64,000 bases of DNA from Spirosoma validum (GTDB lineage Bacteria; Bacteroidota; Bacteroidia; Cytophagales; Spirosomataceae), in the NCBI RefSeq assembly GCF_014699035.1, contig NZ_JACXAA010000002.1, forward strand, positions 1-64,000, in the 5' to 3' direction. The notes below the pieces were generated by a model. The model was not told the origin of the DNA, made no database searches, and worked only from the letters and a program-made list of their open reading frames with translations. This document shows, piece after piece, positions 1 to 9,227 of the stretch (positions are counted from its first letter, which is position 1; every line of letters begins with the position of its first letter). The translations under genes were made by a program, and so were the position numbers.

Positions 1-71
1 GTTTTGCCGTCGCCCGAAGTGGGGTAAAATATGATCAAAAATTAGCCTTACCTATTGTTTCTTAACACAGT

Positions 72-149
72 TCATCCCGACGCAGGAGGGATCTTCGGGT
101 GAGCCCGTGGAATAACCCTTACCCGAAGATCCCTCCTGCGTCGGGATGA
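72..149. repeat. REP-like inverted repeat, 29-bp arms
   Basis: Positions 72-100 and 121-149 are exact reverse complements (29 bp) around a 20-nt loop. Each arm also contains its own small hairpin: ATCCC at 74-78 and GGGAT at 88-92 around the 9-nt loop GACGCAGGA. A related element lies at 19870-19956 with the same internal layout. The element sits downstream of the leftward MFS gene and could also stop transcription, but there is no clean U-tract. The family resemblance to dispersed REP-like intergenic repeats is inferred. Confidence 0.8.
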
Positions 150-207
150 CAAAAACACCGATTATGGCTCAACTACAGAAAGTTTAAACAGCTTCTTGTT
201 GTGAAAA

Positions 208-1461
208 TCAGCGTTCCATGGTCTCATTTATTGGTTCTGCTATCGTTCTTAAGTTCAGCACTTTAATGGTAGGAATCAGCACGAGTAGTAACACAAAGGC
301 TAACGGGTATAGTATCCCTGAGGCAATCCAGAGCGGTCGATAGGAGTAGTTTTGAATCACGACGCCCATCAGCGGATTGAGTAATAGACCCGATATGGCC
401 CCCGCTGTTCCCGATAAACCAACCACCGTCGACGTAGCTTTCTGACCAAACATGTCCGATATGGAGGTGATGTAATTCGTAATCCAGAAACCGTGAGCAA
501 ACATGAATACCGCCATGAGTCCAACTGCTACGTTAACGGATGATACCCATTCGATAGCGGGTGCTGCCAGTGTCAGGAAAGCCGCAATGCCCATTACGGT
601 TTTACGCGCCTTGTTGATCGAATAATTACGGGCAATCAACTGGCCTGAGAACCAGCCTCCCAATACGTTGGCAATCCCCAGCGCCAGAAACGGTATCCAG
701 AAGAGTTTACCGATCTCTTCAAACGATACGTTCCGAACCGAACTCAGGTATTTCGGAATCCAGAACATCATGAAATAAAATACCGGATCGAGCAGAAATC
801 GGATGATGATAAACACCCAGGTTGGCCGCTGTTTTAGCAAGGTTAACAGCGGAACAGTTTCCTTAGGGAGGGGTTCCGTTAACGTATCGGCGATGCTGTT
901 TTCTTTCTTCCAGGGGATGAAGAGCCAGAGAATTACCCAGACAATACCGATTAAGCCAGGAATGAGAAATCCTCCGCGCCATCCGTAGTTTGCTGACAGC
1001 CATATGGTTAAAGGAGGGGCCACTACAGCACCGATTGCTGAACCACCAATGGCTATACCGTTCGCCAGTGCCCGTTCTTCCTTGTCGAACCAGCGGTAGA
1101 CTGTCCAGGCGGCTCCCGGAAAACAGCCCCCTTCGCCCACACCCAGCAGAAACCGGAACGTCAGCAATTGTGAAAAGGTCGTCATGACCGCATGCAGGCT
1201 GTTGGCAACCGACCACAAGCCGACGGAAAGGGCCAGCCCAATTTTACCCCCAACCCGATCAATCAGCCAGCCGCCGAGCGTGAACATAATGGCGTAACTG
1301 ATCAGGAAACTGGTGTTAATCATGCCATACTGTACGTCCGTGATATGGAATTCCTGCTGAATCTTGATGATCGCAATCGAGAGCACCTGCCGATCCAGAA
1401 AGCTCAGGCCAGTGGCGATAAAAAGCATGAAAACAATCAGCCAGCGAACGTTCCTCTGCAT
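208..1461 (-). CDS. MFS transporter, ACS (hexuronate/organic anion) family
   Basis: A 417-aa inner-membrane protein of the major facilitator superfamily with about 12 hydrophobic segments. The N-terminal stretch with SFLDRQVLSIA and the loop GGWLIDRVGGK after the second helix match the anion:cation symporter branch (ExuT, GudP, DgoT), which imports sugar acids with protons. GVGEGGCFPGAAW in helix 4 is also typical of that branch. The length is normal. The start at 1461 is supported by a Bacteroidota promoter just upstream (1490-1521). No sugar-acid catabolic gene is adjacent, so the substrate cannot be assigned. A second ACS-type transporter lies at 26620-27900. Confidence 0.88.
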   Translation of the reverse strand: MQRNVRWLIVFMLFIATGLSFLDRQVLSIAIIKIQQEFHITDVQYGMINTSFLISYAIMFTLGGWLIDRVGGKIGLALSVGLWSVANSLHAVMTTFSQLLTFRFLLGVGEGGCFPGAAWTVYRWFDKEERALANGIAIGGSAIGAVVAPPLTIWLSANYGWRGGFLIPGLIGIVWVILWLFIPWKKENSIADTLTEPLPKETVPLLTLLKQRPTWVFIIIRFLLDPVFYFMMFWIPKYLSSVRNVSFEEIGKLFWIPFLALGIANVLGGWFSGQLIARNYSINKARKTVMGIAAFLTLAAPAIEWVSSVNVAVGLMAVFMFAHGFWITNYITSISDMFGQKATSTVVGLSGTAGAISGLLLNPLMGVVIQNYSYRPLWIASGILYPLAFVLLLVLIPTIKVLNLRTIAEPINETMER

Positions 1462-1489
1462 GTTACTTAACGCACTAAGTTAGGGTTTG

Positions 1490-1521
1490 CAAAGATATAA
1501 GTGTATCTATGTAAAAATCAA
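1490..1521 (-). promoter_or_regulatory. Bacteroidota-type promoter for the MFS gene
   Basis: Read on the minus strand, TTG at 1521-1519 is followed after 21 bp by TATCTTTG at 1497-1490. This matches the Bacteroidota sigma-ABfr consensus TTG, 19-21 bp, TAnnTTTG. The start codon lies about 28 nt downstream. The assignment rests on motif and spacing only. Confidence 0.6.
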
Positions 1522-1715
1522 TGGACATGGTATTTTTTTTTAATCAAATAGAAATAATTTCACATGGTTGAGCGTGAAATCTTCGGAGGAAAGCCCGTTT
1601 AGTGCTACGTTATTGATTGACTACTAGGTTCGCGCTAAGCTAATCATTACCCACAGCGTATGTTGACTCTCTTAATTCCTGCTTATCTTACAGACCTAAA
1701 TTGACTACGCTGATA

Positions 1716-2327
1716 ATGAAAACGTTCGCTACTCTTTTCGTTGCCTTTCAGGCAGTAGGGGCGGTTGCCCTGGCTCAAACGCCTGTAATACCATCGCCTG
1801 AGGTACAAATCAAAACCGCTGTGTTGGCTGCCCCGGCCGACAAACGCGAGGGTGCTACCGTCTATGGGTATACGGCAACGAGTGAATTTATCGTGTTGCG
1901 GAAAGGAACGAATGAAATGGTCTGTCTGGCCGACGATCCAGCGCAAAAAGGCCTGAGCGTATCCTGCTATCATAAGGACCTGGACCCTTTCATGGAGCGG
2001 GGTCGCATTCTGAAAAAAGAAGGCAAGAAGCCTGCCGAAATTCTGGCTGCGCGTGAACAGGAGGTCAAGGACAAAAAGTTAACAATGCCTGCGCATCCAT
2101 CGAGTCTATTTTCGTATACGGCTAAAGATGAGGATTATACGCCTGCCACTGGCGATGTGAAAAATGGCTACCTGCGCTACGTTGTTTACATCCCCTATGC
2201 AACCGCCGAGAGCACCGGTCTTCCGCTCAAACCCGAAGCGCCCGGCATGCCGTGGATCATGGACCCCGGTACGCACCGGGCCCACATCATGATCAATCCC
2301 CCTGTGTCGACAACAGCGTCGCATTGA
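1716..2327 (+). CDS. Secreted hypothetical protein
   Basis: About 203 aa. The ATG at 1716 begins a clean signal peptide (MKTFATLFVAFQAVGAVALA, then QTP), so it is preferred over an upstream TTG at 1701. The mature part is mixed alpha/beta and contains a basic, charged middle (RILKKEGKKPAEILAAREQEVKDKK, split here only for description at residues about 101-125) and a C-terminal segment ending in MDPGTHRAHIMI. I do not recognise the family. The protein is expected in the periplasm or outer membrane. It stands alone between a divergent MFS gene and an OmpA-domain gene, and gives no functional clue. Confidence 0.8.
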   Translation: MKTFATLFVAFQAVGAVALAQTPVIPSPEVQIKTAVLAAPADKREGATVYGYTATSEFIVLRKGTNEMVCLADDPAQKGLSVSCYHKDLDPFMERGRILKKEGKKPAEILAAREQEVKDKKLTMPAHPSSLFSYTAKDEDYTPATGDVKNGYLRYVVYIPYATAESTGLPLKPEAPGMPWIMDPGTHRAHIMINPPVSTTASH

Positions 2328-2465
2328 CGTAGCGCGGCATTGCTGTTTGAGATCGGGTGATTGGTGAAGCTGAAAGAACTGGATAGGAACGGAATCGTCA
2401 GCGGATCATTACAACCTGACGGGCTCGGTCAATAACTGACCAGATGAATGGTAACGGGTAGTTTG

Positions 2466-2473
2466 TATTTTTG
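2466..2473 (+). promoter_or_regulatory. Possible -7 promoter element for the OmpA-domain gene
   Basis: TATTTTTG fits TAnnTTTG and lies 20 nt before the ATG at 2494. No convincing TTG was seen at the -33 position, so this is a half-match only. Confidence 0.3.
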
Positions 2474-2493
2474 GGAGCCCTTTCCATTCACCA

Positions 2494-3855
2494 ATGTGTC
2501 CAACTGTGCCTAAAACAACCAAAGATTTAATGAATTGGCTAGTACCGCTACCAGTCTTATTCATTATTCATTGGCTATTCTGTGGTTACGAAACGTATGC
2601 ACAATCACCACGAACACAGCCATTAACCGTAGCCGTCCGGCTGATTGATGCTGAAACCGATACAACCGTAGCCAGAGCAGTTGTATCGGTCATTGACGAA
2701 AGAACCGGCCAAAGCATTCCAACTGTAGCGGACAGCCTGGGGTTTACATTTTCCGCATTGCCCGGTATAACCCTAAGTATTCAAGCCTCAGCACCCACTT
2801 ATTTCGTTGCCACGACCCGAATCATTAATCTGGCCATCGCCCAGCAAGTCATCATGAAGCTGGTTCGTAAAAAGCCAAGCCTCTTGATGATCAAAGCATT
2901 CGCCGGTACGATCAGGCAACCCTTATCACCGGCTACGGCAGTCATTACGTCACAGGTTACCGGTAAATCCGAACGGATCGATCTGAAAAATGGGCGTCTT
3001 GCCTGGCGATTTACCCAACCCGATCAGGTAACTATCCAGGTTAGTTCGCCAGGCTACACATCCGTTAGTCGGCAAATGACGATTGACGTACCACCAACGG
3101 GTAATCGGTACGAGTTTGATGCTGAGTTAGAAAAGATTACGTTTAGCCTGACCGTTCGTGCGGTAGACGCCCAAACGAACGAAGCTGTACTGGGCGGGCG
3201 TTTCGCCCTGACCGGCGCTATCGGAACAAAGCCTGTTGTGCTCTTACCTACTCCAAGAATCGGGTTCTCAAGGGCCATTCTTCCCGGCAAGGGAGCGTAC
3301 CAATTAGTCAGTACTGCGGCTGGGTATGAAGACGTAACACGTTCAGTAGTTATTGATCAGGAAAAGAGTGAAGTCGTCGTCAGGTTAAAAGCTAAAGCGC
3401 TTCCAGCCAACCTGATTGCCGCAAAAACTACGGTGCAGGTGAAGCCCACGATGCTCACAACGAACGTAGCGTCTGCGTCGGCCGTAACGACGAAATCATT
3501 CGGCGTCATTGAACGAGGGAAAAGTATCCGGCTGAATAAGATTTATTTCGACCAGAGCAGCCCGGTGTTACGTACCGAATCCTATGCCGAACTCGATCAG
3601 CTTTATGCGGTTCTGATGCAATACTCATCGCTGCGGATCGAAATTCGGGGGTATACCGATAATCAGGGTGATTTCGATTTGAATACGCAGCTTGCCCGTG
3701 ACCGTTGCCAGGCCGTTGTGGATTACCTATCGAAAAAAGGCATTGGCCGGAATCGGTTGAGCGCCGTCGGTCGTGGCCCGCTCGACCCCGTAGCGCCAAA
3801 CAACAACGAGGAGAACCGAAAGAAAAATCGGCGGGTTGAGTTTGTGCTATTGTAA
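2494..3855 (+). CDS. OmpA-family outer membrane/peptidoglycan-binding protein
   Basis: A 453-aa secreted protein. A hydrophobic segment ends at ETYAQSPR near residue 38. The signal looks more canonical if translation starts at the second ATG (2530, MNWLVPLPVL). Residues 45-300 hold repeated beta-sandwich segments of carboxypeptidase-regulatory/PEGA type (AVRLIDAETDT, VRAVDAQTNE). Residues about 340-453 are an OmpA C-terminal domain: IYFDQSS, then IEIRGYTDNQGD, LARDRCQAVVDYL and NRRVEFV. These correspond to the peptidoglycan-binding NxxLSxxRA-like helix and the terminal RRVE motif. The family anchors the outer membrane to the wall. The gene is monocistronic, with a terminator at 3875-3925. Confidence 0.9.
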   Translation: MCPTVPKTTKDLMNWLVPLPVLFIIHWLFCGYETYAQSPRTQPLTVAVRLIDAETDTTVARAVVSVIDERTGQSIPTVADSLGFTFSALPGITLSIQASAPTYFVATTRIINLAIAQQVIMKLVRKKPSLLMIKAFAGTIRQPLSPATAVITSQVTGKSERIDLKNGRLAWRFTQPDQVTIQVSSPGYTSVSRQMTIDVPPTGNRYEFDAELEKITFSLTVRAVDAQTNEAVLGGRFALTGAIGTKPVVLLPTPRIGFSRAILPGKGAYQLVSTAAGYEDVTRSVVIDQEKSEVVVRLKAKALPANLIAAKTTVQVKPTMLTTNVASASAVTTKSFGVIERGKSIRLNKIYFDQSSPVLRTESYAELDQLYAVLMQYSSLRIEIRGYTDNQGDFDLNTQLARDRCQAVVDYLSKKGIGRNRLSAVGRGPLDPVAPNNNEENRKKNRRVEFVLL

Positions 3856-3874
3856 CGGGATACGTAGCACCAGG

Positions 3875-3925
3875 AAAAGGGACTGCCTGATATTGATCAA
3901 CGCTGTTTTTTAGACAGTCCCTTTT
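3875..3925. terminator. Terminator between convergent genes
   Basis: An 11-bp stem (3875-3885 with 3915-3925) with an A-run on the left and a T-run on the right. It can serve both the rightward OmpA-domain gene and the leftward gene at 3936-4499. The loop is long (29 nt). Confidence 0.7.
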
Positions 3926-3935
3926 TTACACATCA

Positions 3936-4499
3936 TTACTGTAAGATGATTAGCGGGTGCCTGATAGAGGTGCTGTAATAATTCCAGGCAGCTCCAGCGG
4001 TTTGTTCCAGATAGCCGTATATAATCTGGGAAGGGGGGACGTTTTTGAACGTTAGCGAAGCCGTCTGCTTTCCGTTTAAGACTCGGGAGCCTGTATTCGC
4101 GAGAGTACCCGCTCCCGCGTAGCCCTGAAGATTGAAGGTGGACGAACCAAACGCTTCGATGGAAAAGACCATGACATACGTTGAGGCTGCTGTTGCGCCA
4201 TACGCAGCGGGATCAAAGTGCATCTGGATCAGCGGGTTACGTTGGGGCGAATTTTGTCGATTAAAACCGGCATAAGGTGTAGCCGCATCCGCCTGAACGA
4301 TTTCCGGCTTGATAAACGTAAGATTCGTTCGCCCTTTGCCAACGGTTTTTGTCACGCTCAATGTATCGATCGAAAAAAACCAGGGTGGACCAAGGATCAT
4401 ATCAGGTCCTGCCAGAGTACCGGCTAGCTCTTCGGTAGAAATATCAGGCGTAAATTCATCGAAATTGACTTTGTTCTTTTCAAACTTAGTTGGTTTCAT
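3936..4499 (-). CDS. Hypothetical protein, beta-rich
   Basis: A 187-aa protein of unknown family. The first 40 residues are charged and then Gly/Pro-rich (MKPTKFEKNKVNFDEF, later GPDMILGPPWFF) with no signal peptide. The rest is predicted beta-rich with many Ser/Thr/Gly residues (STFNLQGYAGAGTL, TASLTFKNVPPSQ). The composition resembles a small beta-sandwich. No catalytic motif is visible. The gene ends against a shared terminator (3875-3925) and has a 199-bp upstream gap before the divergent antiporter gene. Cytoplasmic location is inferred only from the missing signal. Confidence 0.75.
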   Translation of the reverse strand: MKPTKFEKNKVNFDEFTPDISTEELAGTLAGPDMILGPPWFFSIDTLSVTKTVGKGRTNLTFIKPEIVQADAATPYAGFNRQNSPQRNPLIQMHFDPAAYGATAASTYVMVFSIEAFGSSTFNLQGYAGAGTLANTGSRVLNGKQTASLTFKNVPPSQIIYGYLEQTAGAAWNYYSTSIRHPLIILQ

Positions 4500-4698
4500 A
4501 CTTGTAAACGGTTAAGGATACGAAGGAGTTTATGGTTACTGAGGTAGAATGTACGCTGTCAATAAGCGTATTGGATCAACCTTTTAGGAAACGGTCGTAT
4601 CGGTTGAGCGTGTGGCAGACAGGTCACGGGCGAATGGAGAAACTTACCACGACTGCACGCGTTAAAAAATAAGGTACGTTAGTCGCAACAGGGTTTAT

Positions 4699-5997
4699 AT
4701 GGAAAATTACAGTATTGTTTTATTTCTGTTAGCCATTATGATCGGCTTATCGGCCGTGGCGGATAAGATCAAATTGCCGTATCCAATTCTTTTAGTCACA
4801 GCGGGTATTGCCGTGGGGTTTATTCCGGGCATGCCTAAAATCGAGCTTGACCCCGATATTATCTTTTTGCTTTTCCTGCCGCCAATGCTGTACGATGCGG
4901 CTTTCAACATCTCGCTTCAGGAATTCAAGAAGAACCTGAACACGATTTCCTCGCTGGCCTTTGCCCTGGTATTTCTGACAGCTGGAGGAATCGCGGTTGC
5001 CGCTTATTTTCTGATTCCGGACATGACCTGGCCACTAGCCTTTGTGATAGGAGCCATTCTTTCCGCTACGGATGCTGTAACCGCCATGAGCATTACTAAA
5101 GGCCTGGGGCTGTCGCACAAAACGCTAACGATTCTGGAAGGAGAAAGCCTGATCAATGATGCGTCCGGTCTGATTGCGTATCGACTTTCGGTAGCTGCTG
5201 TGGGTGGTACGTCGTTTGTATTCTGGAAAGCGGGTCTACAGTTTGTCGTATTGATTGCCGGCGGTATGCTGGTCGGCATGGCCATTGGTAAAACGCTGGG
5301 GTTAATTCTCAGACGGATTCCGAAAAATAACCTGGTGGCCATCAGCTTCACGCTCTTGATGCCCTTCGTTACGTATGCACTGGCGGAAGAAGTGCACGTA
5401 TCAGGTGTGATTGCCGTTGTTACGTTGGGGCTGGTAACGTCCCAATATACAAAACAACTCTTCCCGGACGGGACGAAAGCGTAATCCAAAGCCATCTGGG
5501 AAATTATCGTGTTTATTCTGAATGGACTTGTCTTTGTTCTGATCGGTCTTGAGTTTCCGTATGTTCTGGAGAATATTGATCGGCAGCAGCTTATTCTGTT
5601 GATTGGCTATAGCTTTATCTTTTGCCTCGTAGCCCTGATTATCCGGATGGCTCGGGTATTTCTGCAAAAAATCAATATTGACCGGGCCTTTCGGAAAACT
5701 CAATCCAGCCGTTTCGAGGACGCGCAACTGGACTGGAAAAGCTCGCTGATTATCAGCTGGTCGGGTATGCGGGGCATTGTTTCACTGGCGACAGCACTGG
5801 CCTTGCCCGTTACGTTAACCGATGGAAGTGCTTTCCCACAACGCGACACGATCATTTTTATCGCCGTCGTTACGGTCTTGATTACGTTAGTCGGGCAGGG
5901 GCTGAGTTTGCCAATGCTGGTCAAACGATTGAACGTTAGCACAGATAAAAAGGAAGACCAACGTATTGATCTTCCTTCGAAAATAACCGGACGATAA
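4699..5997 (+). pseudogene. CPA1-type Na+/H+ antiporter interrupted by an in-frame TAA
   Basis: Two open segments in the same frame, 4699-5484 (261 aa) and 5509-5997 (162 aa), together make one CPA1/NhaP-like sodium-proton antiporter of about 432 codons. The first part has the membrane helices and FVIGAILSATDAVTA with the ion-binding Asp and ESLINDASG. The second begins FILNGLVFVLIGLEF and carries SWSGMRGIVSLATALALP. The break is the single stop at 5482-5484 (codon 262) in the cytoplasmic loop before the VFILNG helix. No frameshift is seen and the rest looks intact, so this is a recent nonsense mutation, a sequence error, or two co-translated halves. The second part starts with GTG in the context ATCGTG or a later ATG. 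Confidence 0.8.
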
Positions 5998-6000
5998 ATT

Positions 6001-9000
6001 TTACACGTCCGCCATCACTAGTTCTCTCGGTTTTTTATTCGTTTCCCGACGGTAAAAAAGTCGGTAAATGATTGGAAAAATCAGCAGTGTTAGCACTGTG
6101 GCCGTAATCAGTCCACCAATCACAACGATGGCCAGTGGCTTTTGTGTTTCGGAGCCAATACCGGTTGAGACGGCAGCCGGTAACAAGCCAATGGCGGCCA
6201 TCAGCGCAGTCATTACGACGGGGCGAATCCTCGACTGAACACCCTCACGAATGGCGTCGTCGAGCGCTAGCTTGTCCTGCCGGTTTTTGTTGAACACCGA
6301 GATTAGAATAACCCCGTTCTGAACGCAGATACCGAACAGCGCAATGAAGCCCACTCCCGCCGAAATCCCGAAGTTCATGCCCGTTACGTGCAGTGCCAGA
6401 ATCCCGCCAATGAGCGCAAACGGTACATTGAGCAGTACTAGTCCGGCATCTTTTGCGTTGCCAAACGTAATGAACAGGATCACGAAAATAGCGGAAATAC
6501 TGATCGGAACGACCTGCCCCAACCGACCCGTCGCACGAACCTGATTCTCAAATTCGCCAACCCAGTCGACGGAATACCCTTTAGCCGGACTGAGTTTCTC
6601 GCGAACCCGCTGCTGCGCTTCGGCAATCGTACTACCCAGGTCGCGACCACGTACCGAAAACTTCACGCCAATAAAACGCTTGTTCAGATCGCGGTAGATA
6701 AACGCTGGGCCGGTAACCTGCCGGATTGTGGCGATTTCCTTAAGTGGGATCTTACCCCCGCTCATCGTCGGCACCATCAGACGCATGATGTCTTCTTCGC
6801 TTTTCCGGTATTCCGGCAAAAACCGAACCCGAATGTCGAATTTGCGTTCGCCTTCGTAGAGGATCGACGCGGTTTTGCCGCCGATGGCCATTTCGATAAC
6901 CGCCTGTGCATCCGCCGTCGACACGCCGTAAAGCGCCATTTTGTGATCGTGAAAGAGTACGCTCACTTCGGGCTGACCCACATTGCGGATGATCCCCAAA
7001 TCCTTGATGCCGTCCACGTTTTTAACGGCCTCCATCGCCTGATTGGCGTATTTCTCCAGCTCGTACACATCCGACCCAAAAATCTTGATCCCGTTACTGG
7101 CCTTGTATCCGGCTACAGCTTCCGCTACGTTGTCGATGATGGGCTGAGAGTAGTTATAGAGCACACCCGCGTAATTCTTCAGTTTGGCGTCCATTTCGTC
7201 GGTCAACTGCTCGGTGCTGATCTTGCGTGACCACTCGTCTTTTGGCTTTAAATCGACCTGGAACTGGCAGAAATAGAAGCCGTTGGGATCAGTGCCGTCG
7301 TTGGAGCGACCGACCTGCGACAGTACCTGCTTCACTTCCGGAAACGTATTTAGATCCGCCCGAATGGTTTTGGCCATGTCAACGCTTTCGGGCAACGACA
7401 TGCTCATGGGCAATTCTGCCGTCACCCACAGAGCGCCTTCGTTCAGTTGGGGTAGAAACTCCGTACCGAGCAAACTGGATGAAAAGAACGTAGCGCCCAT
7501 GAAGCAGATCGATGCAACCAGACTAATGCGTCGATTCCGGTAACACCAGCCGAAACCCGTCATCACAATTCGGTTGAAGAAATTGACCAATGGGTTATTC
7601 TTCTCCCGAACGTTCTTCTTCAGCAGCATCGAACATAGCAAAGGGACCAGCGTCAGCGTGAATAAAAGCGCGCCCAGCAAGGCAAAACCGAGCGTCCAGG
7701 CGAGTGGGGAAAACATCTTGCCCTCCACTTTCTGGAATGAGAAAATAGGAAGCAGGGCGGTAATGATGATCAGTTTGGAGAAGAAAACGGCTTTACCCAA
7801 CTCTCCCCCCGTTTTACGAATTAGTCCCAGCTTCGACATGCGGTTGAACTTTGCCATGCCGTTTTTATGCGCCATATGATCCAGCGACACGAATATCCCC
7901 TCGACCATCACCACGGCTCCGTCAATAATAATCCCGAAGTCAATGGCACCCATCGACAAGAGGTTCGCCGACATGCCACGTAGTTTCAGGCACATAAACG
8001 CGAACAGCAACGCCAGCGGAATAATGATGGACACAATCACCGTCGTCCGCCAGTCGGCCATGAACAGAAACACAATGACCGTTACCAGAACGATGCCTTC
8101 GGTCAGGTTATGCAGTACGGTTTTTGTGCAAAATTCGATGAGGTTGTCGCGGTCGTAGAAGGTAACCATCTTGACGTCGGATGGTAAAACGCGCGTATTC
8201 AATTCCTCGATTTTGTCTTTAACCCGCGTCAGAATTTCACTCGGATTTTCGCCTTTTCGCATCACAATGATGCCTTCGACTACGTCGTCGTTTTTGTCCA
8301 GACCGACCTGCCCCACGCGCGGCAGGTTGGATTCTGCCACTTCCGCTACGTTCCTGACCAGCACCGGATTGCCGCCCGCTTCTTCAATCAGAATGTTTTC
8401 GATATCCTGAACCGAGGTGAGTAAGCCAATACCCCGAACGACATACGCCTGTCCGTTCCGTTCAATCACGTCGCCCCCAACGTTGATGTTGCTGCGCGTA
8501 ACAGCCTGGTACACTTCCAGGGGCGTAATGTCGTACTTGGTCAGTTGCGTTGGATTGACACGCAACTCATAAATCTTGTCCCGGCCACCGAAGGCAACAA
8601 TGTCCGCCACGCCCGGTACGGCCCGCAGTTGGCGGTCAACGACCCAGTTTTGTAGCGTGAGCAATTCGCGGCTATCACGTTTTGGGCTTTCGAGAGTGTA
8701 GCGGAAAATTTCACCCGTTGGTCCGTAAGGCGGCTGGATTTCAGGTTCGACACCATGGGGCAGCGATACGTTGCGCAGGAGGTTATTTACCTGTTGTCGA
8801 GCAAAGAAATCATCCACATCATCGTCGAAAATAATTTTCAGGACCGATAAGCCAAACATGGTTGTCGAACGCACGTTGCTTTTGCGCTGAACGGAGTTCA
8901 TGGCTACTTCGATCGGTACCGTAACGAAGCGTTCTACTTCTTCGGCTGAGCGACCGTTCCATTGTGTCACCACGATGATCTGCGTGTTCGTTACGTCGGG

Positions 9001-9126
9001 AAAGGCTTCGAGGGGCGTGTTCAGGTAACTGTAAATACCCGCAATGATCAGGGCCGCCGTCATGAAAAAGACGAAGAAACGGTTCTTGAGCGAAAAGCCG
9101 ACAATAGTTCGGATGAGCTTGTTCAT
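6001..9126 (-). CDS. cusA/czcA: Heavy-metal RND efflux pump, CusA/CzcA family
   Basis: A 1041-aa inner-membrane proton-driven pump that exports metal ions through the adaptor and TolC-like channel encoded upstream. The start MNKLIRTIVGFSLKNR and the following segment with LNTPLEAFPDVTNTQI are typical of the HME-RND subfamily. Transmembrane 4 carries MGAIDFGIIIDGAVVMVE, the conserved proton-relay region of metal pumps (Asp and Glu residues). The C-terminal half has SAGVGFIALFGICVQNGV. The length is normal (about 1020-1050). Monovalent (Cu/Ag) versus divalent (Zn/Co/Cd) specificity cannot be decided by eye. It is the last gene of the leftward operon, separated from the adaptor by an unusual purine/pyrimidine hairpin (9148-9213). 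Confidence 0.93.
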   Translation of the reverse strand: MNKLIRTIVGFSLKNRFFVFFMTAALIIAGIYSYLNTPLEAFPDVTNTQIIVVTQWNGRSAEEVERFVTVPIEVAMNSVQRKSNVRSTTMFGLSVLKIIFDDDVDDFFARQQVNNLLRNVSLPHGVEPEIQPPYGPTGEIFRYTLESPKRDSRELLTLQNWVVDRQLRAVPGVADIVAFGGRDKIYELRVNPTQLTKYDITPLEVYQAVTRSNINVGGDVIERNGQAYVVRGIGLLTSVQDIENILIEEAGGNPVLVRNVAEVAESNLPRVGQVGLDKNDDVVEGIIVMRKGENPSEILTRVKDKIEELNTRVLPSDVKMVTFYDRDNLIEFCTKTVLHNLTEGIVLVTVIVFLFMADWRTTVIVSIIIPLALLFAFMCLKLRGMSANLLSMGAIDFGIIIDGAVVMVEGIFVSLDHMAHKNGMAKFNRMSKLGLIRKTGGELGKAVFFSKLIIITALLPIFSFQKVEGKMFSPLAWTLGFALLGALLFTLTLVPLLCSMLLKKNVREKNNPLVNFFNRIVMTGFGWCYRNRRISLVASICFMGATFFSSSLLGTEFLPQLNEGALWVTAELPMSMSLPESVDMAKTIRADLNTFPEVKQVLSQVGRSNDGTDPNGFYFCQFQVDLKPKDEWSRKISTEQLTDEMDAKLKNYAGVLYNYSQPIIDNVAEAVAGYKASNGIKIFGSDVYELEKYANQAMEAVKNVDGIKDLGIIRNVGQPEVSVLFHDHKMALYGVSTADAQAVIEMAIGGKTASILYEGERKFDIRVRFLPEYRKSEEDIMRLMVPTMSGGKIPLKEIATIRQVTGPAFIYRDLNKRFIGVKFSVRGRDLGSTIAEAQQRVREKLSPAKGYSVDWVGEFENQVRATGRLGQVVPISISAIFVILFITFGNAKDAGLVLLNVPFALIGGILALHVTGMNFGISAGVGFIALFGICVQNGVILISVFNKNRQDKLALDDAIREGVQSRIRPVVMTALMAAIGLLPAAVSTGIGSETQKPLAIVVIGGLITATVLTLLIFPIIYRLFYRRETNKKPRELVMADV

Positions 9127-9147
9127 AGAAGGAGGAAAGGGAGGAGA

Positions 9148-9213
9148 GGAAGAAAGGGAGGAAGGGGAGGTTCATGGCGTATTTTTTCCGTTTCTCTGTC
9201 CTCCCTTTCTTCC
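9148..9213. repeat. Purine/pyrimidine hairpin in efflux operon spacer
   Basis: The 101-bp spacer between adaptor and pump holds an almost pure purine tract (about 9127-9170) and then a pyrimidine tract (about 9191-9227). Within them, 9148-9162 and 9199-9213 are exact reverse complements (15 bp), loop 36 nt. In the leftward mRNA this folds as a stem before the pump start codon at 9126. It may tune the ratio of adaptor to pump; that is inference. Confidence 0.75.
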
Positions 9214-9227
9214 CCTTACTCCTTTTT

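Noticed and set aside
803..988. Open frames on the plus strand inside the MFS gene
   Set aside because: They overlap a clear transporter on the other strand and show no protein-like composition.
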